From: Aphelocoma coerulescens
Taxonomy: Eukaryota; Chordata; Aves; Passeriformes; Corvidae
NCBI RefSeq assembly: GCF_041296385.1
Contig: NW_027184085.1
Span: forward strand, 9,109,301-9,173,300
Reading direction: 5' to 3'
DNA length: 64,000 bases
Part shown: one piece after another, positions 50,750 through 60,565 of the stretch
How the letters are laid out: every line of letters starts with the position of its first letter
Numbering within the stretch: position 1 is the first letter of the stretch
Program-made: the position numbers and the translations under genes
The notes under the pieces: generated by a model
Databases searched by the model: none
Told to the model about the DNA's origin: nothing
The model's input: the letters and a program-made list of their open reading frames with translations, nothing else

Positions 50750-50945
50750 GGAGACCGGGTGGCAGCGCCCGAGCTGAGCTTTAATTAACAGAAAGTGGCC
50801 GCCGTTCTGCTCAGCACAGCAATCTCAGACTTCAATTGCTGATTGAAGCAAGAGCCATTTCTCACCAGGTAGAGGAAATAAGGCTTGCATCGGAACATAA
50901 AAGATTGTTTTAATTAAACCTGGTGTTTCTAAGCCTGTTGCTGGC
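50750..50945. promoter_or_regulatory. Candidate conserved enhancer
   Basis: GAGCTTTAATTAACAGAAAG, then CGCCGTTCTGC, the palindrome CTTCAATTGCTGATTGAAG and TTGTTTTAATTAAACCTGG. Two TTTAATTAA words about 130 bp apart frame the block. Retained CpGs and the palindrome argue for function over random AT richness. Confidence 0.47.
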
Positions 50946-52008
50946 TGCAGCTGAATGGGGGAGGCAGCTGGAGTTGGTCAGAAAATTCCCAGAAAAAAAG
51001 ACACCTTTTTTTTTCCACTTTGTAGGCTAGAAATGGAGCATGATAGAAAAATAAAAGGCTTTTGTTTTATTCAGAGTTGTATTTGCCTCTTGGTCATGCA
51101 GGCTGGAGGCATCACAGAATTACCTGTGCAGTGTCACAAAGGAGGAAAGGACCTCTCCTGCATCCAGCTCCGGGGGCTGAATTTCTCCCAGGACTGACTG
51201 CAGCCCAGGACAGCCTGGTGAGATCAAACCCCAGCCCCAGCCATCACTGTCTCTTTCTCTACACTGTGGTCCTCCCCTCCTTTCCCCAGCTCACTTTTAG
51301 CTCCACAATGGCCTTTGCAGGAATGGCCAGTGTCCAGATAAATTTCTGCCTCCGTGCTACAAAAATCTTGGGGTGCTCTACACTCAAGTCTGAGGCTTTT
51401 TTTTTCCCCAAGCAGTTGTGTGTTGAGCCTGTGTCTTTCCCCACCAGCAGCCAGGTTGAGTTTTGGGAGGTTTAGTCCTGCAACACAAGAGAAAAACCAA
51501 TCGGACCACAAGCTCCAAGCTCACCAAACACCCTGAGGAGGCTGTAGAGAAGATCCCAGCCACAGCTCAGCTCTCTGCTGCATTTTCTAAATCTGTCAGG
51601 ATTTCGAAATCCTCAGATGGAGCAGCAAATCCCTTCAGCTGTTCCCACTGTGCTCACCCAGCACAGGAGCAGCTTACACTGGTCACTGAGCATCTTCCTC
51701 AGAGCTGCACCAACCTGCTCCCTGGGCAGAGCCAGCCAGCCAGGCAAAAGCACATTTTTAAGTGCATGTCACCTTTGAGGTTTTCCTGCTGAAGAAGGTA
51801 AAATTCAGAGCTCCTGAAAAGCATGACTGCCCTGGAAATCAAATTGGATTTAGGCTTGGCCTTCACAGGCAAGGGACCATCAGAGTCAGCGTGACAGCAC
51901 AACCAACCCAGATGGGATCCATGAGGTGGACCATGCTTTTCTGTAGCCACAGGCCACCTCCCACGCATACACTCATGCAGGGTGAAAAACGTCTCCAGGT
52001 GGTTTTAT
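50946..52008. other. Non-coding tract, nothing recognised
   Basis: A few T-rich runs (51005-51015, 51400-51410). No exon supported. Confidence 0.4.
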
Positions 52009-52009
52009 A

Positions 52010-52212
52010 ATCATGAAATATGCTGACTTGGAAGGGACCTAAAAGGAATCATGGAAATACAACTCCTGGTCCTGCACAGGATAGCCCAAAGAATCTCACC
52101 ATGTACCTGGGAGTGTTATCCAGACACTTCTTGAACTCTGTCAGACTTGGTGCTGTGACCCCTTTCCTGGGGATCCTGTTCCAATGCCCAGCCACCCTCT
52201 GGGTCTGCTCAG
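52010..52212 (-). mobile_element. CR1 LINE 3' end, minus orientation (old)
   Basis: ATAATCATGAAATATGCTGA, CTTGGAAGGGACCTAAAAGG, CCTGCACAGGATAGCCCAAA, GTGTTATCCAGACACTTCTT, GAACTCTGTCAGACTTGG, and TGCTGTGACCCCTTTCCTGG. The 3' tail is at the left, so the element is on the minus strand. Confidence 0.87.
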
Positions 52213-52377
52213 ATGCTGCTCTGCATCATGTACAGGTCTTTTTCTGCATTAGTTTTGCTTTTTTTTTTTTTGACCAACCAAGTAGCTTGTTCTCCAGCAG
52301 TCCCAAGCTGGTTGTGATAACACATGGTCTGGGTGAAGTTACCAGGACACTGGCCTGCATCTGGAAAAAGGGGCTTC

Positions 52378-52441
52378 TTCTGAGCCCTTAGGAGGTGCTC
52401 AGGGCCTCCTTCTGAGCCCTAAGGAGGTGCTCAGGGCCTCC
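52378..52441. repeat. Tandem duplication, 2 x 32 bp
   Basis: Two adjacent 32-bp units, 52378-52409 and 52410-52441, share TTCTGAGCCCT-AGGAGGTG and GCTCAGGGCCTCC and differ at one position (TTA against TAA). Near identity implies a recent event or an assembly artefact. Confidence 0.95.
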
Positions 52442-53270
52442 AGCATCTCCAAGGCCACCACTGCAAGCCAGGGGAAAGGCTAAGCCACAGTGGTGGGAGC
52501 GTGGGATGTTAGCAGCACCATCAGACCATAGCATCCAAAATGGAAACTTTCCAGCTTGCTCTGTGCAACTAGTTGATATTAAATCCTCAATTTCTTGCCT
52601 AAAATAAACACAATTGAGCAAACACATAAAAATATGTCTGTATTCACAGACAGAAATACACTTACACGCCACATATCTGGAGTTTCAAATGTTTCATTTG
52701 CCCAGAATGCTGCTTCAGCAAAACCAAAACTATTTGCAGAACAAAGTCAGTCACAAAAACCCAACTTTCCCAGCTCAGAAATTTCTGAGGGCAAAAGCAA
52801 CAATGGCTCTTAAAGTGAAACTGCCTGCCAATGTATTTCCAAACCAGAGAGCTGCAGATGAATCCAAACAGTCCCATTTCAACACTGCAATAAATTTAGA
52901 CAAACAAACAAGTAAATTGAGACTAGCATGAAACTACTGGAAGTTATCAAACCAATCTACATCTCTACCCTTCCTTCTTCCTTGGAATTACCAGCTTCTC
53001 ACTACCAGTATGAAGGTAAAAGAGCTCAAATTTTTGTCTCAGTACAAGACAGGAAACAGTCCTGAAATCTCGAATATTTCCATGGATTAGATTTTTTAAA
53101 GTTTTATTACTTGTTTACGGTGTTTTGTGGTGCTTCTGAAATACATCCTGCCAATGGCTGAACTAAAATAACTTCACCTGATTGAGCAGAGGAACCAAGA
53201 TGTTTTGGTGCTGCATCAGGGATGTTTGTCAGCTGTCTGGGTCCCATTGGGGGGGAAGGGGGGAGGCTGC
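52442..53270. other. Non-coding tract, nothing recognised
   Basis: A-rich unique sequence (52600-53100) with no transposon I can name and no exon. Confidence 0.4.
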
Positions 53271-53274
53271 AGCC

Positions 53275-53345
53275 AGCTGAATTAAACTGCGTATGCAAAT
53301 CTTAATTAATTAGCAATTAGGTATGGCAGCTTGTCAAATTGCAAA
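53275..53345. promoter_or_regulatory. POU octamer plus homeodomain cluster
   Basis: A perfect octamer ATGCAAAT (53293-53300) is followed after one base by TTAATTAATTAG (53302-53313) and directly by CAATTAG (53314-53320), then GTCAAATTGCAAAG. The upstream side has GAATTAAACTGCG. Five or more binding cores are packed into 60 bp. It resembles enhancer cores bound by POU and homeodomain factors. Confidence 0.5.
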
Positions 53346-56300
53346 GCCTGGCACGGAAAGATGGAGACTGTGACCACGTCCTTTCGGAGTGTCAGCGCTT
53401 AAGCAGGGCAGCATTAAAGCTTTTGTGACAGGGATGTGTCACTGTGCTGTGGGCTCTGGAAACATCTAGCTCAGTTTCAAGGAGCAGAAAATGGATGGAA
53501 ATGTATTAGAGATGATCTACCCCAAATTGCTCTGTGTAGGCATAGAAGGGGGGTGTGGGGTTGTGGGCTCTTTTCTCTCCTCACAGCTCAGGTGTGCTTG
53601 TGAATCTCCAGCCAGATATCCCCTGGCTGGGGACACCAGGTGGACATCCCAGCTTGCAGAGGCAGAGGTCTTATTAGCCAGCATCAGAGCCCACCTCTCA
53701 TCTGTGTCGCTGCTAGGACTAGCTCAATCCATGCCAATAGAGGAATTTCCTTGAAACCAAATTTAATTTTGGATCATCCTGGCTGGAGTCCGTGGGTGTT
53801 CAGGTGTATGTGTGCACCAGGACAGGCTGTTGGGCAGCTGGGCCAGGGCTGTGGTGGTGCAGCACACTGGGACCACAGAGCATGTTTCCCATCACAGCCT
53901 CTGCCCCATGGGAGGAAACGCTCCCCTGAGTGGCTGCAGGCACTGCCCACATCCAGCTGTTCTGCAGCTTCCATGGATCCACCCTTTCCAGCATCCCAGT
54001 ATGTGTAGGAGGTGCTGGGCAGAGGAGATGGGACAGCAGGACAGCCAGGGCCTCGGAACCCTTGGAACACCACGTCTGCTGGAAGCGCCCTCCAAGGGTT
54101 TTCCTCCCTAAGCTTGTGGCTCACGTCCTGCTGCTGCTGTTAGCCAGCCTGGCCAGAATCAAATCATTTATTTCCCACACAACCTGAAAAAACTACATTT
54201 TGAACCAATTTATTTTGGGGACCTTTACAAATTTTCTACTATTTTCCAGCAAACTTCTGGTGCATTAAAGCCCACTGACCATTGTCATGGTTCCTCCTCA
54301 AGCAGCCCCTCAAGCTGCCCCTATGTTTCTCAACAGGACAACGTGATGGAAGAATACTGACCTACATTTCCCCATGGAAAGTTTGAAGTGCCGCGCAGGA
54401 GTGGCACCACAGCTTTGAGCCAAATGATGTGAATGGCTGCCCACATTCACCTGCACTTAAAGTCATCACCAACACACTGAGTCTAGGAGCAATGGTGGGA
54501 GCCAGACAGGGTACATTAGAGACCCCCGTGGGGATGTTATTGTGCTGCTGTGATTTTAATATCATTAGAGAGGAGATGACCTATCTCCACAGATAAAAAC
54601 AGGAACCCAGCATGAAAAATGCAGCCATTATCCAATAACACACAGTTTCTCTGGGAAGCTCTGAGTGGAGGTAAATTTATCCAGGATTGAAATTTCAGTT
54701 TGCTCCAGCTTCCTCCTAGGGCCAGATCTATGCAGCGAGAAAGAAAAAGATTTGTTTCTTTCAGAAGAGGTGTAAAGCTCTTTACATATCACGAGGTGCC
54801 TCGGGCAGCACGCTGGCCAGGTCTACTCATTCTGTCTCATTTTGTTAGAGCTTTAATCATGTTAACGACAGTCCTAGCATTTCAAAATGGCTCTGGACCA
54901 GCCGCTGAACGCTGACCATTTCACTGCGAAGAAGAGGATGCCAGAAATTAGACTCCACCCTGAGGTGTCCTGGCACCCTCTCTGCTCTGCACCAGCATCC
55001 TGGGGACATCTCCTGAAGAGATGGAGAGGTGGTCGTGGCTGGAAATCATCTTCGCAGCCCCCTCCTGCACATTTTCTGTTGCAGCGCTGTGCATCAAGCA
55101 GGACCTTGCAGGAGTTTTATTTGGGGGGTCCATGACTTAAGCAATACTTGCAAAAATAAAAACAGCTTAATCCAGAGCAGGAGGAGGCAGAGGGGAGGGA
55201 AGAAAGGTGTCCAGCTACATAGAAAGGAGCTGCAAAGGGGACTGGAATAAGCAGAGATCAGCTCCACTCAGCGCAGGCAAAACCAGCTGCAGGGTCTCAG
55301 CAGGGAAGGTGTAGGAAAGACATTAGCGGACATTTCCCGATGATATGGGCATCATAGCACAGGAATCAGGGGCCAGGAGAAGGCAGGAGGTCTCATCAGC
55401 CCCATGCCCGGCCGGGCAGTGCTGGGCTCAGCTCAGGGCAGGAGCCTGGTGTTGCTGGCTGCCCGTGATCACTCGCAGCACAAAAAATGACCTCCACAAA
55501 ACACCGAGGAGACAGCACTGTCAGCCCTGCCTTGGTACCCGCGCCTCAGAGCAGGCAGGGAACAACTGATGTTGTGTCTGCAGTGGCATCCTACAGGTCC
55601 TGTTAATCACACTGAAATAATCAAGCCCGGAGGAGGAAAGTCAAATGCATTAACTGCTAATTACAGGAGCTGCTAACCCCGCAGGCACTCCGTGCCCCCA
55701 TCACCAGGCTCGGCACAAAGACAGGGAGCCTGGCACTGTGAAGGGATGTGACAGCCCTGAGCATGACCTGCTGGCCTCGCCACCCCATTGCTAACTCCGC
55801 TCTTCTTCCTCATTCCAGGGAACTCGAAGCCTCCTGGGCACATGCACAATGCACTAATTAAAGGATGTGTTAATGCTCTTGAAATAGTCTCCCTGCTGGG
55901 TCCTTCTGTGACCTTGGGCAACATTTTTTTCCCCCCTTGCAGGGAGGACAGCGCTCGGCCAGAGCCTGGCATGGGGCAGAGCGGAGGCTGAGAGCCAGAG
56001 CTGCAGTGCTCTGATCCAACACAGCATTGCGTGTCCATGTGGTGAAAATGCATGAAAAGCTTGAATCTTGCTGGCATTTCTCTTCTGCCTGCCCATTTCA
56101 GCTCTGCTTGTCTCCTCTCAGCACTCAGCAATGCAGCAGATGTGGACAATCTTGAAATAACAGGACAGTCTTTAGCTCAACTGGAAGCTCTAACAAGATG
56201 AGATGAAATGCTGGAAATCAGACGTCTGAGCTGCAGCAAACACCTCCTGAAATGCAGGGAGCCCTCCCTAAGAAGCAGCAAATCGTTATCATTTTTTCTC

Positions 56301-56495
56301 CATGGTCTCAATCCCGCATCAGCACCAGAGCAGCCTCCCATTTCAAACCTAACCTTTCCCTCAGCAGAAGCAGGGCTAACCTGGCACTCAAAACTGAGGG
56401 CACAAAACCAGGAATAGCAAACTGTGCTTCAAAGCAGCGGCTGTGCCCGGGTGTCTCATTGCTGCAGCCAGACGCCCACCTCCTGGGCAGCCTCT
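53346..56495. other. Non-coding tract with minor AT-rich patches
   Basis: No exon supported. Patches at 54840-54880 (AGAGCTTTAATCATGTTAAC), 55590-55680 (CATTAACTGCTAATTACAGG) and 55840-55880 (CAATGCACTAATTAAAGG, TGTGTTAATGCTC) may be short regulatory elements. Two strong acceptor-like sites flank the last one (55818 and 55942). Confidence 0.42.
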
Positions 56496-56499
56496 GATC

Positions 56500-56795
56500 C
56501 ACAATCACCACGCAGACCTCGTTTCAACCAGCACGCCTCAAACTACCTATTTAATTGCCCGATATTCATCTCTTTATGAATCGCTAATTACTATGATCTT
56601 ATTTGTGTTTGCACTGAATAGATGCCCAGGCAGCATCAGGCTCATTCTGCCACATTACTTGCCAGGTCTTTTACTGAGCTGTGGATGCAGATCTCCTTTT
56701 CCAAGTGAATTTTATTCGTTGCATTAAGTTGGCTTTACAGACAAGGCTTTAAACATGGAACAAATTAACTCATTAGCCTCAAATAATCCAGTGAC
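56500..56795. promoter_or_regulatory. Candidate conserved enhancer (strong)
   Basis: About 290 bp: ACCTATTTAATTGCCCGATA, TTCATCTCTTTATGAATCGC, TAATTACTATGATC, TGTGTTTGCACTGAATAG, GAATTTTATTCGTTGCATTA, AGTTGGCTTTACAGACAAGG and CAAATTAACTCATTAGCC. The TTCAT...ATGAA words form an inverted pair. CpGs kept within AT-rich words suggest constraint. Confidence 0.5.
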
Positions 56796-58695
56796 CAAAA
56801 TAGGCCATGTTTCATGGACTGTTTTCCACCCCATACTGTCCTGGCAGTAACTGCAATGGAGAGGGTGGGGTATTTTCTCAGTGGCTGCCCTGGGGATCTC
56901 CCCACACGTGCACCAACTTTAGCCCTTACGAAAAGCACCGGCAAGTTTAGAGTGAAAGTTGGACACACAATTCTGCAGCCAAATCTTGCTGACTGGAAAA
57001 GTAAACATTTTCACCAGAAACAGAGGAACTGGAAGAAAAACACTGCAGTTCAGGCCAGGCAAAATAGGGCTGCTTGCAGTGTGGTGATGAGTTATGAGAA
57101 AGAATTTCTGAGCCTCACCTGCCGTGGTTTGTATGTGTAATGTGGGGTCAATCCTGTCACCTGGGGAATGTATTTTGTCCTCTCCTACAGGTCTCATATC
57201 CTAATGCTCTAAGGAAGCCTGGTACCTGAGGCCATTTCCCAAGACCCTTCTAAGTTTATTTTCAATGAAACACCATGGATATCCACATAATTTCTCCTCT
57301 TTTACATTCAGCTCCGAAGCAAGCTGGCTGGTAAGCGCAGGAACTCAGCCCGTGGACAGCCAGCTCCCAGCCTGACCCCCAGCCAGGGCTCCATACCAAT
57401 TGCTCTGCACAGGCTTTTATGGCTCTTTCAGCTGCACTCAGCTTTGATTGTGCCTGATCAAAATGCACATGGCCAGCGTTGATAATCACTGATGATCAGG
57501 AGCTTTTAGGAAGCAAATGACGGGGCCAGTGCTCACTTGATGGATCGGGTCATTAGGAGCAGCTGTTTCCCTCCTTGACTGGCTTTTTGAAGGGAATTTG
57601 TGTTGTCGTTTTTTCTCTTGCCCCTCTGGGAAGCTGTGTGAAGGTATTTTGGGTGTCTCTGGCTGTTGCACCTTCTTAAAAACATAAAGGTTTTGGTGGG
57701 TGTAAGGGGGGAGGTCAGCATAGTCCTGCTGTGTCCTGGCTAGCATGCACAGCAGTGGGTTTGAACAGTAATTTCTGCATAAATCAGTTGCTGATCCTGC
57801 TGGTGCTCAAACCGTTCTCCCGGCTGCAAGCGGAGCATCTTTATCCTCAGAGACCCCCCGGGTGAGCACAGAGGTATAGGTGTGGTGCAGAGGGCTTAGA
57901 GGCAGTTTCCAGTGCAGTATTTGTGTTCCTGAGCCCTGCCTGCTTAGCTGGGTGGGCTGAAGATGTGGTGGCCCAGCAGTGAGATTTGGGGGTGAGGGGC
58001 TGCCTTGGAGGCAGTGAAGCAGCCCCCATCCTGCTTGGTGCAACCTTGGTGGGCACTGTGCCAGATCAGCCTCCTTCCTCAGTGAACAGCTGTGATTTTC
58101 CAGATGAGATTTCAGCACCCCCCAGGACAGAGAAGTGACTGTAATTACCACCCACCATTGCAAAAGAGTATAAGTGTGGTGGCCACAAATACCCTCACGC
58201 CCTGGAGGAAATGAGAAATTAGGGAGCTTGTTACAAACTCCAGCATGTGTTTTCAGCCCACCTGATGCTTCCTTTCCCTGTCCTTCCTGGGACCTCAAAC
58301 CAACTATCAGTGGCCTCTCCAGAGCATGTTCCACAGAGATGGAGACAGACCTGCTGCAGTAGCTGAACTTCAGAAAGGGTAGTGTGAACTGGCCTCTAGA
58401 CCCTGCTGGGCTGCAAGCCCCGGGGAGAAGCCAGGCAAGGAAGAGTGAACCTGTATTTAGAGAAACCCATCAAAGATGGTATGACTGTAGAGATTTGGCA
58501 GCCCTGGACTGGAGCCAAGCTTTATGCAGCCGCAGTAGGTATTCCTGCCATGGTAGGGTTGAATGCATCCTCAGAGAGGTTTGTCCTTAGATGTCTTGCT
58601 GGTCTCTGGGGATGGGAGTGCACACAAGGTTAATTGTAGGTGCTGAGTATCTGCCTCCCTGAGGACACCTAGTTCAGCCCTCCTTGCTCTGCTGA
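56796..58695. other. Non-coding tract, nothing recognised
   Basis: No exon or known repeat. 57425-57500 (CAGCTTTGATTGTGCCTGAT, GTTGATAATCACTGATGATC) is a weak AT-rich patch. Confidence 0.4.
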
Positions 58696-58699
58696 GACA

Positions 58700-58985
58700 C
58701 CGTCTGGTTAGGAATTAATTACAAACGTGAGTTGCAAAAAAAAATTATGATTTTGTTTAATAATTAAAAAAAAAAAAAAGACAGGGAGGAAGAGAAAATT
58801 TGCCAGAGCCATATATTAAAAACAAATTATGTTCAGCAGGCAGGTGAGTCAAGGCCCGCCAGGCAATTGGGAAGGCAGCGTGCAGGCGGTAATTGAAAAA
58901 AGTGAGACGCAAATGAACAGCCAAAGCGCTGTTAATAATAACTCCCAGCACACACACAATCACAAAGTTAGCAACAGGCACTGGT
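58700..58985. promoter_or_regulatory. Candidate conserved enhancer with an A14 run
   Basis: GGTTAGGAATTAATTACAAA, CGTGAGTTGC, TTATGATTTTGTTTAATAA, A14 (58766-58779), CATATATTAAAAACAAATTA, AGGCAATTGGGAAGGC, GCGGTAATTGAAAAAAGTG, GCGCTGTTAATAATAACTCC and CACAATCACAAAGTTAGC. Many cores and retained CpGs. Confidence 0.48.
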
Positions 58986-60335
58986 TGGGGTGGGAACTGC
59001 CCTAAGCTGTGTTCTGGGGACCCCTGACACCCCCGGCACTGAGCTGGTGTCTGTGTGTCTGGGAGCAGGGCAGGGATCTCAGCGGTGATTCCTCACTGTG
59101 TTTCCTCACAGTGTTCCTCTCTTGGGCCTGATGAACCTCAGATCACCCCCGGGTGTTTATTGAATCTGAGTTAGTGCCAGGGCTCCCTTTACAGCTCAAA
59201 TTATAGGTTATTGCAGAGTGTGAGCACTAAATACCTGCTGCAGGAGGGATGCTGTTGTCCCTTGTCAATCGTCTGCTTCTCTTTCTAACTTCCTCCCTGG
59301 GGAAAGCCTTGGCATCCCATCCTTCTCCACTTCTCCTGACATCCCTGCTGGGTCCAGCCTTTGTTCCCAGGAAGCCATCGATCTCTCCCTGGACTCTTGG
59401 GAGCAGCTCTGGCCAAGGCTCTCCCTGAGGCTGCCAGCCCTGGCGAGCAGCTGAGCTGGATGTGTGCAGGCAGGCAGCCCTTTTCCTGGGCGGTGTGTCT
59501 GGGGGCACTCCTGCTCTGGGGTCAGGCACTTCCTCACTTTGTGAACTCAGGAAGTGTGATGAGGACATTCCTCATGCCCCAGGGTCCCTCTCTTCAAGGG
59601 GAGAAGACCGCCTTGCCTGCTGCAGGGAGGGCCCCTCTTGCTGTGACACTCAGCCCGTGCTGGCTGCCATGCCCGGCTGTTCCTGGGGGAGAACTGGGAA
59701 CACAGGGCAGCCTTCTGGTCGCCTCCTCTTCACCTCCTAATTGCAAGGCAGTCTGGAGAAACAAGGAAGTGGTGGCAATGGAATGGGGACTGGAAGTGCT
59801 TTCCATCCTACTGCTCTGCTTGGGTGCTGTCTACAGACTGACTATAGGCACACAGTCTGGCCCTGAGTTTGCACCGGTGAGAATCTGCAGAGCATCTGCA
59901 CCTCAGGGACTGCGGCACCTCTACTTCATGGCTACCCTGGCCCAATTTCCCATCCTAGCCCCTCTCACCAGAACTCTTGCCCTCAGGAGATGTTATATAT
60001 AACATCTGCTGCTGCTGGTAATCCCTTCTCTAACCCCATTCCCTCCTCCTCCCATTTCTCCCTCCCTCACAGTTCCTTTGTAATCATGTCATGGTTTGGG
60101 CTCTGTTGCTTTGATTGCTTCACATCCAATGGGTCGACCAAGATCAGGACTCATTTATGAGAGATGCTGTATATGCAGAGATCTTACGGGTAGCTCAACA
60201 AGCCTCAGTTTATCCCGGAATGGCAGGGAATAGAGACACAGATGGAGGAGGTAGCTTGCCCCATGCTGCACAGAAGACTCTACATGAGGAGCAGTCCCAG
60301 CCCAGGTGCAACCACAGCCCCACATAAGGCATGTG
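58986..60335. other. Non-coding tract, no gene accepted
   Basis: A 213-codon open frame (59361-60002, plus) and a signal-peptide-like stretch after the ATG at 59778 exist but lack splice or family support. No transposon recognised. Confidence 0.4.
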
Positions 60336-60339
60336 GAGT

Positions 60340-60565
60340 GCTAAAAACAAGACAAACTAAGCGCAGCTGGCATAAAATCCATGCAGTACATTGAACTGTA
60401 ATGATTCTGACAATAAAGCAACCCAATAAATATTATGAAATGAAAACAGCCCTCCGGGAGCTTTTGCAATCGATTGCTGAGAGCTGGCATTTGTGCAGCA
60501 GATTACGTGTGAGACAGGTTCGCTCTGCCTTTTCTTCTTTTCCTTTTAAATGCAGAATGAAAAGA
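60340..60565. promoter_or_regulatory. Candidate conserved enhancer
   Basis: GCATAAAATCCATGCAGTAC, ACTGTAATGATTCTGACAAT, AAAGCAACCCAATAAATATT, ATGAAATGAAAACAGCCC, TTTTGCAATCGATTGCTGAG (palindromic ATCGAT core), GCAGATTACGTGTGAGAC and CCTTTTAAATGCAG. Complex and non-repetitive. Confidence 0.47.

Noticed and set aside
59361..60002. 213-codon plus-strand frame with a hydrophobic stretch (MEWGLEVLSILLLCLGAVYR from 59778)
   Set aside because: It could pass for a signal peptide of a receptor, but the frame has no cysteine pattern or WSXWS motif, no good donor in the right place, and no likeness to IL11RA or CNTFR.
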